From: Stenopsyche tienmushanensis
Taxonomy: Eukaryota > Arthropoda > Insecta > Trichoptera > Stenopsychidae
Length of the DNA: 64,000 bases
Assembly: GCA_008973525.1 (NCBI GenBank)
Contig: WACJ01000187.1
Location: 1 to 64,000 of the forward strand
Direction: 5' to 3'
The position numbers and the translations under genes are program-made. Below the pieces are notes generated by a model, which did no database searches, was not told the origin of the DNA, and saw nothing but the letters and a program-made list of their open reading frames with translations. Positions 24,600 through 37,013 of this stretch are shown piece after piece. Positions within the stretch are counted from its first letter, which is position 1, and every line of letters starts with the position of its first letter.

Positions 24600-25062
24600 A
24601 TAAATTCAACTTATTTAAAGAAGCCCTCGTTTTAAGGAAGGTCGTGACTAGAACGTGGCAAAGCAGGCGCCCACATTGGAACAACCCAGCTGGTATAAGC
24701 CCGCAATAAAATAAAGACAACAATATTTTCAACCGATTGTAAAATTTAAACCCATCTGATCAGTCTTTTCTAGGATAAATTCGTTTTGTAATAAGAGTTC
24801 TTAATCGTTCTTTAGACATTTTTAAGTATGGCGTTCGATCGCGAGGCGCTCATTCGTTATGTCAGCGGTCCAAAAAACGGACCAATTGAACACACAGACT
24901 TTGTGGTTACTCCGTCTTCTTTCAGGGCTTTTTGGGGCATTTTTTATGATCTCTATGATGACGTAAACTCTCTCAGAAGCTAAGACTATTATACTTTTAA
25001 AAAATGAGTGGGGGGGCGCAAGATAGATACTTGCCACGGGCACTTTGTACATTCATTACGGC
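24600..25062. repeat. dispersed repeat, inverted relative to 20970-21290
   Basis: The segment around 24690-24775 reads, on the minus strand, AAAAGACTGATCAG, TTTAAATTTTACAATCGG, TGTTGTCTTTATTTTATTGC; the plus strand at 20975-21055 carries the same words. GTGGCAAAGCAGGCGCCC at 24655-24672 matches the reverse complement at 21250-21268. The right edge, read inward on the minus strand, is CAGAGCCGTAATGAATG, and the other copy has CAGGGCCGTAACAAATG, like hAT ends. Element limits are not fixed. Confidence 0.55.
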
Positions 25063-26992
25063 TCTGATCTTAGAGTTGAGCCATATATTTTTACATATTT
25101 CTGAATTTAATTTGTGTGTGACAAAACTATGACTTTCTAAGTATTGCTAATTTCTGAAACTATTTTTAAAATTCTAAAGTTAAATATTCGAATGCCTTCA
25201 CTGGTATATATCATTCAAACGAATTGCTATGATTGAAAGCCTCTGAGCTTTTCATGTCAAAATTCATAGCATTCTTATTAATATTAATCGAGAATTTAAT
25301 TTGGCAAATCAGTCCACAAAAAACGAACCACCTTTGGTCATCTTCAAATAAGAGTAGCAAAACATTCAAATGTTATAAATGGAAGTCATCAAAGTTCATA
25401 CGTTTGATAAGTACTAAATCGACGTCCATTTTATTTGTTTCGTTATTTTTCTGCTTGAAAGTTGAAAGCTAATCAAATTCGAATATACAGAGAGTGTTGC
25501 TGCTTTTGATTGATTGCCCAATTTTTTTTTATTTCATCTCAAAAATATCTTATTTTAATAATAACTTCAAAACCGGTTATAAATACACCAGTTACAAATT
25601 TATGTGGTACATTTTTTTCTGTCTTACCATAATTTTAAACGCAAATTTTCATTTTTAAACTAAAATGGGAATTTTAAAAATATTTTTTATTAAAAAATGA
25701 ATAGTTTCGCGATACGATTGTTACGTTCTAATATGAAATTCGCACAATGAGATAAATGACCGTTTAGTTGCTTTACTACTCGCAATCCCATTTCTTTATG
25801 CAATGTGGTGAAAATTCATTACAATATTCATATCATTCAGTCGGACGATCCAAATGTAGACAGTTGAACATATTTACAATAACAAAAAAAAGCAAAACTA
25901 TCTAAAAAAAATTGGGAAACGAATAAATTTGGCTAATCGTATTGATTAGCATAAGAATTCCATGCTAGTGTCCAATATAATGCAATTAGTTACGGTTTGC
26001 TGACACATTTTAGATTGTCATTTTTCATTACTATTTTAGAACAGAATTTTATCAAATGAAGACATTATCCCATTTATAATAACCAAATAAATATTATTAA
26101 TTTCTGCAATAAATGATAAATTTGCAAACACTAATTATTGTATTATTGTAATTATTGTATTCAAATAATTTTATCCTAATTTCAACATATGTAGAAACTA
26201 TTAAATGAAAATCCTGTATCATTTTATAATGATCCTAGGACGATTTATTTTTTAAAAAAATCACATTAAGGAAAATCACAGACACATAATTAAGATTGCA
26301 GAAGACATTCAGTTAATACTTTCACGATAATTTGGCAATATGCTCACATCACCAGATTATCATAAATTGTGGATGCTATGTATGAAATCGGATTCCAGAA
26401 TAAAAAGGGTGATTTAATGCATCGTTTGACAATTTTTATCGTATATTTTTCCGTGGTAATGCTTTTCATTCCTCTTTTACACCTAAACAACTAATAGGTA
26501 TATAATTAAAAAATAGGCAAATTTATGAACATCATATGTATCAATAATATATTATTGCCCATTGAAAATATTGTTTGCATATAAAATAAAACAGTGCTAA
26601 TTTGCGATCGTTAAAAACATTTTTGGCATGTCGGAAACAGAAAATAACATCATTCAAAATCAGACGACATTGAAGATGTCGAACAAATCGACAAGGCATT
26701 CTAAGAGAAAACAGACTTCATTGATTCGATTTCATTCAATGATCGTTTAATCACATCAGTTGATTACGAATTGAAAGTGAACCAGATGACGAAAGCGAAA
26801 GATCCAAAAAAGATACCGTGTTAAAATATTAAGCAGCCTCCTTCGTCGAGTAAATCGGAAATGCTGATTGATATATTGTATTTGCGCGATGATGAAATAA
26901 ATCGCGTATAAAGATTTCCAAAATAAAAACAAGAATTTATCGACATTACAAAAATTAGATTTCTTTATTTTGTCAATCTTCTATATCTATAT
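25063..26992. other. AT-rich spacer
   Basis: No supported gene. A short frame near 26700-26880 (ITSVDYELKVNQMTKAKDPK) has some coding look but I cannot assign it to a family. Confidence 0.4.
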
Positions 26993-27449
26993 CAGGACTT
27001 CAAATCGGAACTGATTAAACCATTATTTTTGCCAATAAAAAACCAAAACCGAACCGATTCGAAAATATCGTTTTTTTTCGGTTCGATACACGTTTCACGT
27101 GAAAAATAGTTTAGTTTCATATGCAGAATTTGTTTGATTGTATTCATCTGATAATACTGTACTTTTTACTCTTTGTTCATCATATTAACCTTTTGCACTC
27201 GAGTGGTGACTCCCAATCACCGTGTGATTTGATGCCGCAACTCGAAAGGTGACTCTCGCTCACCACTCGGTTTGATGTTACGTTTAGTTCTTTTGTAGCG
27301 GGCTCCTACGCTCTTCTATATAATCTGAAATTAGTCCGCAACTACGAACCGGAATGCATATTCGGCATTAGTTCGAACTTGACAGTCCTGGCAGAAAGAC
27401 TACCAATGTTTTGATCCCTATAAGCGTTAAATAGGAGTTAGGAAGGATT

Positions 27450-28387
27450 GCAAAGTTTGTTCTCAAAGAAACAAAGCCGGCAAAAAACATCAGACCACAT
27501 ATTATTGTAATACTTGCCCCGAAAAGCCGAACATGCATCTTGGCTGTTGTTTAACCTGTTAAGCAAGGAAGTTCCTTTTCAATAATGGAACATACAGTGG
27601 GTGCGCACATTTTCATTAGGACGTATATATACGTCCTGCCCACCTAATGTGATTTCATATTATTAATTTTTTTTTAACATACACATATATTTTTTTATTT
27701 ATTTAGATTCATAAACATATAGAGAAGTTAACAAATACAAAACAATAAACAAAATCACATAAAAAAATGAAAACATAAAGTTTAAAAAATTGAAATATAT
27801 CCATACATAAATTCAAACTCATCTTATGTGTGATATATTTTAAAACAATTGTTGACACGTAGTGCTGCCTCACAATTTGAATACTAGTATGTAGATTATT
27901 TCCCTTTTTTGTAATAAACTCGACATTTCCTGGCTTTAGTTCCCTTTCATTTGTTCTTTGAAAATGCCTTTTAACTAAGCATGACGGTCTAAGAGTAATG
28001 CTGTTTTTTTGTTGGCATATGTTGGCTTTTTACTATGTTGTCTGAACTGAGCATCAATATGTCTTTCCATTTTAAAACTATAAGATTGCCTTTGAATCTT
28101 ACCTTTTGCTACTAGTCACCGTTTATTAAGTACACGTCCACTCCAACACAATAGCGAAGTGCAACCAATTTGCTACCTATCTTAAATTCATATCAAAACA
28201 TGTATCGACAATTCACAATTCGTTAAACAAACAAAAAGTCCCGCCTGCTTTAGGACTCAACATATATTTCGAGGACGTATATATACGTCCTGGCCAATTT
28301 CGATGCAGTTTACGTTGGACGTATATATACGTCGCGCCCACTTAACAGGTTAATGAAATATCACACACAGCAAAATTACAGAGACTA
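27450..28387 (+). pseudogene. piggyBac transposase C-terminal Cys-rich domain, interrupted
   Basis: From about 27450 the frame reads RKDCKVCSQRNKAGKK, then YYCNTCPEKPNMHLGCC: the CxxC ... YYCxxC ... P ... C pattern of the piggyBac cysteine-rich end domain that binds the transposon ends. At 27551 a TTAA element cuts it. Past the element, at 28354, the frame resumes with the MKYHT expected at the end of the domain and soon stops (after NYRD). The catalytic DDD part is absent, so it is dead. Confidence 0.83.
27555..28349. mobile_element. TTAA element nested in the piggyBac transposase
   Basis: TTAA at 27551-27554 and 28350-28353; ends CCTGTTAAG and CTTAACAGG are perfect 9-bp inverted repeats. 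Near the ends are three copies of the 14-bp palindrome ACGTATATATACGT (near 27621, 28274, 28319), each followed by CCTGCCCA, CCTGGCCA or CGCGCCCA. The 795-bp body has no transposase. Confidence 0.85.
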
Positions 28388-29171
28388 ATATTTAAGAAAT
28401 TATATTCATAAAGATGTAAAAATATATAAAATGTTAAAATATAAAAGTTTTATACATTAATTTGTGTGTGTAATAATTTTAATTTAGGAGTAAGAAATTC
28501 GCCAAAAATGCTGCGAAACGTCTCGAGTTGCTGGTTCGACGCACAAAAAAAAGTCTCGAGTGCAAAGGGTTAATTGTCCTGTTAAATCAATACTTCCGAT
28601 AATATTATTATCAATCCAAATTCTAACTTGAATCTTAAGTCATTATTTTGTATTTTGTTTAGCTTTTCTCTTTCTATATATTTGATATGTACCCAGACTG
28701 GGACTCCCAGATTTAAATATGTTTCCTAATGTTATGTTCTTCAACCTGGGACTCCCAAACTTCCAGCTAATAAGCGTCATTTATATACTATCGCTTAATA
28801 AATTATAATATTATGTACTTCTAGCTATAAATATTATACCTTTAATTTACTATTTTTATTATATTTTTCCTCTACATGATAACTCTAAAATTCTAAATGT
28901 CTAGAAATAAATTTCTATAGATAGATAGTAAATTTAAAATAAAACGTTAAATAACGAATCATCAATAATTAAAAAGAGTAAATTCGACAATTCATGTAGA
29001 ATAATTCTTCTAAAAGATAAAATAGAATATTCTATATTACCGCTGAAGTGAATTTAAAACAGGAAATATCGTTATTTTTCCCGGAAAGAAAACTGTAACC
29101 GAACCAATATAAATGTTTGGAACTGAACCGGAACGAAAACCGAAATGAAAAAATAACAATTCGAAGCCTTG

Positions 29172-31367
29172 ATATAAATCAACGCTTACAAAAATATGTG
29201 TACAGCAATATTGAGTGCTTCAGGTATGAGAGATTACATCTTCGTCACACTGCTTGACCCTTGAAAATGTAAATTTTGCTTACAGTTTTGAGTCCAGCAT
29301 AATTAATCACCACTCAATTTTTCTCCAGTGCCTTGAGACAATACCGGAGGCTGAGATTCGATGGGAGATTACTTCTGTTACGCAATGATGGCAAATGATA
29401 AATGAAAGATTGATTGTCGGTCTCGAAAGTCCTTTTTTTCTATCACCGATCACATTTCTCCATATGACTCCGAATTATGCTACACTAAAACGAATTGTTT
29501 TTCGTTTCCTAGTTGCCCAACCATACGTGGAGATGATTGTGTGAGGCGAAAAAAATCTCTTCGCGGTTCAATCGTCACATCTCTCGTCATCATCATCCAC
29601 ATTTCACCCGGAGCCAGATTCAAATCTACATAATGAAAAAAAACCGATTTGAATATATCGCTTTCCGTATTCCTACTCGGCATACCATTGCTCCGGTAGA
29701 AAATATCATCGTTATAGGATCATCAATCAAACGCCTTTTATTGCTGTGCAAAATAAACATCTGCCCATCTAATTATATTGAATCGTGTATAATATTAACG
29801 TAATATCTTTAGCACTATAATAGAACCGAAAATATTACTCCACATGTGAATAGCCATCAATTAAAGGTGTGCAGACCACGATTTGAAAGGTACTCATGAG
29901 GAATGTTTCACTGTAAAGCCGAAGAAATGGGATCACCGTAAAAATTATTGAACTGTCAATAAATTTGGATCAGGTGTTATTGTGAAGCAATCGTACTCAT
30001 AATCTGATAACACGGAAATATTATTTTTTGTGCGGATTGAATTTATGAAGCCAGTTTTTGCCTGGGAATATTTACGAAACATCCTCGGTCCAACCACTTC
30101 GGCTTAAAAAAATCACCCAAGCTATGTAAATTAATCTTAAATCTTAATTTACATCGAAGAACATATTCGATTCCTTGCATGTAAATTAATCCATTGTTCT
30201 GAAATTACATTTTATTTTACTTTCACGTGTGAGTACTTGTCTGTCAGGCTGTCAGCAATTTGCATTTATCTGTCAAGTTTGTGTAACAATTACATTTGCT
30301 TTTACTGATATATAAATTGGGTCAGTCCAAAACATAAAACGAACTGTTTTATTGCACCTCAACAGCCATGTTTGCATAATGAATATAATTTTGCAAATAC
30401 TATTTTAAGATGTTTGAATCATCCGCAATTTGCAACGTTGATATGTCTTCAATAAAAATAAAAACCATTTGATGGCAAAATTCAAACTTGACATTTGAAT
30501 TTGCAAATCCAGGTTCCATGACACTAGTATAATCAACTCTCGCTAATCGACGATAATTGATTGAAGCAAATGTCATCGATTAACGAAGTAATACAATTTA
30601 CTCTTATAATTTTGCTACTACTTTCGCCTAAAGTACGAATTAATCAATTCGGTTTTTACTCCATGGATTACATCACATTAATATATCATTGAGAGTTTTT
30701 TTGATTACAAATATTTTAATGGGGATTGACATAGCTTCATCTTCTTTAAGAAATGCTGCAAACTAATATTTGTGTGATCAGATCTTGATAATTTTAATAA
30801 ACTCCTGAATTTTCTTATTATAAAATCCAGCAAAATCAAATTATTTTGCAACCTTAATAACCTCTTCATTGTAAAATATTTGAACATTGAATTGTCTTAT
30901 TGAATTAGAATCAATTCAGCTCTGTAACTGCTCCAATTAATTTTGATGATTAAGGATTTAATAATTTCATAATTTAACTCACATATCGATTAAAAAAGTA
31001 GCAAACAGAAATGTTCGCCGTTCAATGCATTTTGCGAGTCACGTGGTGTGATCTCTTTTATGCGCAGCAGCTTACGCGCAGTGATAAAATTGAATAATTA
31101 GAGTCGCGGTTCTTCCTAATAGGTAAAAAAGTTTTGGAGGTAAAGAAGCATTACATCGTTTGAAAGTTAAATATTTGAAAGTTACTAATATTTGAAAATC
31201 ACTAATTGTAAAGTTTTGCACTTAAATTCAGATTTTGGAAAAAATCCCGTAACAAACAAAGTCAGAGAGTCAATCGTCTCGATCCTGTTTTCCTAAATCT
31301 AAACGAGAAAACACTGAAATAATTAATAAAGTCCTATGGATCCCCCTATGAATTACTGCATTTGCAC
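29172..31367. other. AT-rich spacer
   Basis: No supported gene. Around 30230-30300 are TGTCTGTCAGGCTGTCAGC and ATTTGCAT words that look like clustered TGTCA and octamer-type factor sites. A pogo/Tigger-like word (CAACTCTCGCTAATCGACG) lies near 30535. Confidence 0.35.
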
Positions 31368-31676
31368 TGTAGCATGGGGGATTTACCATCCCCGCGCATA
31401 GCGCTGTTGACAGCGACATCTTACATCTCTCTTCAGGTGCAATGTGTTATTTTAACAGCGCCATCTCTTGTGGCCCTGCGGAGATATTGTACCTGCTGAC
31501 CGACCGATCGCTTCTTGCGCGTGCACCGTTGCTAGTTGGGTAGTGACACGCAGGAGGCGGGAGTCGGGGAAGTCGTCGGTTAGCCTTGGCTGCGGGAAGT
31601 CGTCCTTCCTGCAGCCAGATCTTTCTCTCTCTCTCTCATGTGAAATAAATAGTTATTTAGAGAGGAGAGTCTTTCC
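31368..31676 (+). mobile_element. LTR-like fragment, copy 2 (fullest)
   Basis: Begins TGTAGCATGGGGGATTTACC and runs through AACAGCGCCATCTC, GGCCCTGCGGAGA, GACCGACCGATCGCTTCTTG, a (CT)n tract near 31622-31637 and TGAAATAAATAGTTATTTAG. It is clearly GC-richer than its surroundings and collinear with 47312-47655 over its whole length. A 109-codon open frame across it (31468-31797) is a by-product of the GC content. Confidence 0.6.
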
Positions 31677-31679
31677 TTT

Positions 31680-34600
31680 CGACGCCCGTTTATTCCCATC
31701 CATTCGTCCAGCAACATCACAGCCCGATATAAGAACGGACCCATGCGCTAGCACGGCCATCCCACCGATATACGCCAAAAATGTTTATAAATCCTAATGG
31801 ATCAGCTGGTGATAACAAATGTAGAATAGTTCCGAGAAAAACGCCTTCCGAGAAAAAAGCTTCTCCTGACGAAATCCTCAACTTCGCGCAGTGCAACTTC
31901 TCCTCGTTGGCCTATAAATTTGCGAATTAAATTTATATCGGCTTGAAATTTACTGATAGTGTTCTTAAACATTGGTTCTTTCCGATACACGAAGAAAAAA
32001 AATAACATCCCTTAACCATATTTGATTTTATTTTCCAGGAAAAATCTCAAATAGAGATCACCTACATCTACTAACGAGTAGAAGAAGTCTATATTTATTT
32101 TTGAAAAATCAAAATAAGATTTGTACTCGTATGTAGATAATTGAACTTGGTCTCTTGAAAGTCTCTAGGACAGCATATAACCATCATTACAAAAAAATAA
32201 GTATTTTAAAAGTTAAAAAGATTAAAAACCCATTGTATGTGTTGTGAATTCTTTAACATATTTTTAATACGGTTCAATTTGTATCTATTGTGTTTTCAGC
32301 ATTGACCAACTTTACGCCAAATGCTGTCAAAATTACATTCAAATTAGCATATTTGACACGGCGCTTATTTGACCCTGCCCCAAGCAATTCCCAATTGCGT
32401 ATTGGCTCTCTTAAATTTACTTTATTCTTATTTACTTATTCCGTCGCCGAATTGTCTAAATATCAATCATCGATATTTAAAATGGCCTTTTAAGCAGAAT
32501 TTCGTGTTCTGAGGCTCGTCGAATTCAATTTGTACGTCTGCCTTCGACGCCATCAACCTTTTCTTCTCGTGACTAATACGAGTTGTAATCAGAAACGTTA
32601 ACAGTCGAATAATGGCTCAAAACCACTTAATCAAGCGAACCGCCAATTATGGCAAATAAATGGATTGTTAAGCTATTAGATGGCTATTTAATTTGAGCCA
32701 AAACAGATTTCACATTAAATTTAACGCCTTTGTAATCGCCTATAAAATTATTGCAATTACGTGTTTTACATAATGAATTTTTCGGTACTTTAGCACGCAC
32801 AATGTTCATATAAATCATGTTAGTGCGTTGACTTTTCAATATGCATGTGGCGATTGAGTTTCTGAAGAAGAAAAAAATCTAAAATCGTTATGGTGTTACC
32901 TTTTCCTTTGATGATCTGATGACTGAGGATAAAATTCTGTTAAATAAAATATGAACGATTATCAAAATTTGATAGATATTCCAGTCAGTGAAATGACTAG
33001 CCCCGAGTAATATGTCTTCCAAATTGTTAGAAGAGATTGTGCAGAAACATCTAAGCCGAGTATCCAATTAATGTCCAGCTTCAGAATGTAAGAAAGCATA
33101 ATATGTTCATTAGTTCTTGTAATAGGCCCTTCGCTTACGAAATTACAATGTGTCCGCTTCCATATAGCGTTTATAACACTTTCATCCTAATCAACGTTTT
33201 TAATATGATTTTTCATAATATTAACATCTATATATTTGCGATATCTGAATGCGACGTTTATTACATTTAATAAGCGGTCAACATGAGGGCAGTTACAATA
33301 AGACCACGGATATAGCGATCTATAGATTAAAAGAAAGGCTTAGCTTTTACATCACGTATTAATAAGATGGCAGATTATTGCTATAGTGGGTTAGTTCTTA
33401 TATGTTTATTATAAAGCTTGAGCTCTAATCCAGACTGCAAAAATCATTCAGATATCATTTAACAAAAAAACATATTATTTCGCCAGTCCTATCTAAAAAT
33501 TCCTATTTAAATAATTCTAATGTAACTATATATAAAAGCAATGCGAAGCACTTTTCACATAAGTCTTTATTTAAATACTCAAATGAAAATAACTGCCAAT
33601 TAAAGAATATTTTGTACTTAGCGAGAGATGGCTCGATAGATTTAATAGAAGAAATCAAATTCAATTAAATCCAAAGATGATTGATGAATAACTTAAAGTA
33701 TATGGACACACATTTTGGAATTAAATGGAAAAAAGTATGTCCATTTTGAATGTGAATTACACAACAACAATACAACACTATGAGAGTAAGAGACTGGAAC
33801 TCATAAAATGAAGCTTTTGATAATTGAGAAAGCAAATAAATCTCCGTTCTGGTTAGCTTCAGCAAATTTGAACCAGTATGGTACTATCTTAAAAAGCTGG
33901 TAATAGTCTGGCAACCCCCTCCCCTCCCAAACCCAACGGCACTCAGTCGCCAGACTGTCATAATGATAGTCCAGAAACACGCCAGAACACAACTAGTAAG
34001 CTATTCACATCTTCAATTTATGCTGCCAGCTCTCAATCTATAATCATATAATAGCTTTAAGAAAAAATCGAAGTGATATTGTAAATTTGTTCCAAAAATC
34101 TCAAAAATTACAGATTTTTTTTACTCGTATATATGATTTTTTTAATATTTTGGTAACATTTAATACTAACTTATTTGCTTAACTATGTGCATTTTTCTTA
34201 ATAAATAATAAGTATTAAAATCATGAAACAAAAATTTGTATTGTAAATATGATATTATATTCGAAACCAAGTAGAAATTTGATGATTCGGATAATCCGTG
34301 TTTTCCAGTTATCCGTTTCCGTCCTTCCACAGCATTAGCCCGGATAATCGTTAGTCTACTGTATATGTATATTGTATTTTATCATCCGGAAACACAATCT
34401 GAGTCGAAACGAGTAGTTTCATGCATATATGAAATCGATATTAATTAAAGTCGCCAAGATTCAATGCACCATAATATTTATTGGCGATCATTAAAATCAA
34501 GGCCGCTAATAATAGTGTATTAAATAACATTCTTCCACACAACCATTCAATGTCAATGATCTGTTGAATGAAGGCGTTCTACCGCTTTCTCGAAACATAA

Positions 34601-35355
34601 AGTAAAGTAAAACGTCCAGTTTTAAAAACAAAAATGCGTGCATGTATTTTGTTTGCAATTTATCGAGCTGTGCTGCAAATTTTGACAGGTGATTTTTATC
34701 ATAGTGCTCATCTTCGTGCACTGCTTTCATTTTTTCGTCTTAATGATGATGCCTCGTTCGTTCCTCATTGAATTAAATCATATTTGTTGGCAAGTCAATT
34801 AATGAGTATTGACATTTGAAGCTACAACAGGTCGCTTGCTGAAGCATTCAATCGTTAATCATCATAGTGATCTAAATCTTTTTTTTTTATAGAGATATAT
34901 TTTTTTACATTTGACGTCTGATTAAATATTTGAATAGGAGCCATGTGTTCGTCACGGTCAGAAAATATAACTGACAGGTCTACTACCAGGCAGGCTATGG
35001 CTAGGATAAAAGTTAGCCTACCCAGTGAAAACAACATTGAGAGAAAAATTTCTCGGAAATGGTTCGATAACTATCTAGATTCTGCCATCTTATATTTTTG
35101 CAGATCAAGCATGGGATCATATCTGACAAGATAGCAATATCAACCATTTTAAGTTTTCAATCCTTAATGTGCATACGAGACTAATTTTTCAAGCTAGGAA
35201 GGTAAGCGAGTGCTGGTAGGCTGAAGTTATGATTCTAACTCCGTGAAAACAGAGCTAGCTTACTGCCAGCTTACTAGCGCTAGCTTAACATCCTTATTTC
35301 AAAAACTAGATCATTTTCAAGCCAGGACAGTAAGCTAGTGCTAGCAAGCCAGCAA
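31680..35355. other. AT-rich spacer with repeat remnants
   Basis: No supported gene. At 34290-34375 the text GGATAATCCGTG ... CCCGGATAATCGTTAGTCTACTGTA resembles a pogo/Tigger-type end with TA outside. The block 32630-32790 is rich in ATTA/TAAT words and could be regulatory. From 35165 the GCTAG-rich repeat starts, related to 47072-47254. Confidence 0.4.
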
Positions 35356-36113
35356 CTATTTTTTTTTTCCTATGGGAAGGGAATCTTGCATAAGACACCC
35401 TGGGCTTAATTGCCCCCAGGATAGTTCAGGGATATAGATATAGATACTTCAGGGGAACAGATAGTCTGGCCATAGATATTATTTTGTGGGAGAAACGCTC
35501 TACGCATCGTCGACCTCCGCTTGACAATAGTGGCACGCTACGGTTGGCTCCTTGTCTATCCATTCCAAGTATGCACCGAAGCAGCTGTGCTCCATTAGCA
35601 CTTATTTCAGACAGAAGTTCGTCTCTCGTTGCTTCTGGGCCCTCCACCGGCTTATGGCCTGTATAAGTCGGTGGGTCCATCTTCCTTTGCTTGACTGATC
35701 CCATCTTTATTGCCAGGCTTCCCTCAGTTTCTGCTTTGATTTTTGGGATCTTCAAAGTCCAAGGCCCTCTTATTTGCCTGAAGGTCCAACGGGGAGATTC
35801 CGGCAATCACAAGTACCGCGTCTTCAGATACTGTTCTATATGCTGCGGTAACCCGAAGCGCCCCTTGCCGTTGGACTCTGACCAGCTTCTTACAGTTGCT
35901 TCCGTATCTAAGCGTCTTATGCCATATCGGGGCTCCATACAGAAGGATTGAGTATATGACTTCGTCTATTATTCTTCTTCTGCACGCCTTCGGCCCTCCA
36001 ATATTGGACATGAGCCGTTCGAGCCCGCTACTACTTCTATGTGTTTACTGAATGCAGCTTGCAGTCCATGAAAATCCCGAGGTATCGTAAGGTTTTACTA
36101 TATTTAACCTCGG
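35356..36113 (-). mobile_element. 5'-truncated R1-clade LINE, copy A
   Basis: Minus-strand frames give EVKYSKTLRYLGIFMDCKL at the 5' side, then MSNIGGPKACRRRIIDEVIY, ILLYGAPIWHKTLRYG and the C-terminal RDELLSEISANGAQLLRCIL, as in the region after the reverse transcriptase of R1-clade non-LTR retrotransposons. Frameshifts break it. The 3' end (low coordinates) has a stem-loop, then a short A run (T run at 35359-35368). The 10-bp direct repeat AAGCCAGCAA flanks the copy (35346-35355, 36114-36123), a target-site duplication. It is inserted in the GCTAG-rich repeat. Confidence 0.82.
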
Positions 36114-36574
36114 AAGCCAGCAAGTCTAATTTTGTGTAAAAAGAACTAGCTTCGTTTTTACGCCAGCGTTTATCTCAAAAACAAAGCTAGTGCTATCAGC
36201 TTACCAAACAAAAATACAGATCGGTATGTAAACAGACGATAGCATCAAGGACCTACGGCCTCTTGCTTTCATATTACACGTAAATTAAACCGGGATTTTG
36301 GACACGAAAATCAAGATAGAAATCTCCTATGAACCCATGATCTAAACACATAGTCTTTACAAGAATATGGTATGAAAATGAACTGTTATTGAATGTTATC
36401 CTGAAGATTGTTCAGGATCAAAGTAGTAATGATGGAATCACTACTTTTGACAACAACAACAAAAAAATACACATAGTTACAGCTGATGACTTCACCCTAA
36501 AGCTAATCTAACTTAGGTTGATGGACAAAAAAGACAATGCATAAGAAGGACTATGATTACGACCATTACATTAA

Positions 36575-36806
36575 CACTCTGACCGCTTAATTAAACGTAG
36601 CGCAGCCATATGTGGGTGACACTGTACTTCATTCATGGAGCCGTATCAGTCACATATGGCTGACACGGCATAATCTCTTATTTATCATGAAATTAAGCCA
36701 AAAACACTCACAATATTGTAATAGCACTTAAACACAGCAAAACAAAACCAAAAACTAAAAATAATAAAAAATGAAATTTGCGAATTTTGCTTTGGCGGCG
36801 AAAGTG
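36575..36806. mobile_element. TTAA-flanked inverted-repeat element, 232 bp
   Basis: TTAA at 36571-36574 and 36807-36810. Left end CACTCTGACCGC and the reverse complement of the right end CACTTTCGCCGCC agree at most positions. Inside, GCCATATGTGGGTGACAC and GTCACATATGGCTGACAC form an interrupted inverted repeat. No coding. Confidence 0.72.
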
Positions 36807-36938
36807 TTAAACATTTCATTTCAAATACTGTTTACTAATGATTTAAGTATTGGCATTGTACTAGTGAATAAATATATCATATGTACACTATGCATTTAAC
36901 AAATATGCAATATTTATGCACTCAATCGAATTTTTTAA

Positions 36939-37009
36939 CCTTTTTAATGCCAACGACTCCCCGGCGAGTCGTATTTGTACGCGCTCATTGCGCTCTGGCA
37001 GTTAAAAGG
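36939..37009. mobile_element. 71-bp TTAA-flanked inverted-repeat element
   Basis: TTAA at 36935-36938 and 37010-37013. Left end CCTTTTTAATGCCA and the reverse complement of the right end CCTTTTAACTGCCA match at 12 of 14. The centre holds CGACTC CCCGGC GAGTCG, a hairpin. It is the shortest TTAA element in the window, only 125 bp from the previous one. Confidence 0.78.
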
Positions 37010-37013
37010 TTAA

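Larger units (their letters stand above)
27189..28569 (+). mobile_element. degenerate piggyBac element
   Basis: TTAA flanks both ends (27185-27188, 28570-28573). Left end CCTTTTGCACTCGAG and the reverse complement of the right end CCCTTTGCACTCGAG match at 14 of 15 positions. Inside the left end is a fold-back pair GAGTGGTGA ... TCACCACTC. The element keeps only the C-terminal end of its transposase and holds a second TTAA element. A related left end is at 59711. Confidence 0.87.
26993..29171. mobile_element. hAT-type element carrying a nested piggyBac
   Basis: Outer ends CAGGACTTCAAATC and AATTCGAAGCCTTG are degenerate inverted repeats of the same kind as the 117-bp MITE at 23826. Flanking 8-mers ATCTATAT and ATATAAAT agree at 6 of 8 positions. 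Both arms contain CCGAACC/CGGTTCG-rich text typical of that family. The 1.4-kb middle is a later piggyBac insertion, so the outer element was originally about 0.8 kb. Confidence 0.6.

Noticed and set aside
31468..31797. 109-codon plus-strand frame rich in Ser/Arg/Cys
   Set aside because: Lies in the LTR-like repeat; the frame is not kept in the copy at 47312.
35484..35951. Plus-strand frames of 60 and 86 codons
   Set aside because: Antisense to LINE copy A; the minus-strand reading has the R1-clade blocks.
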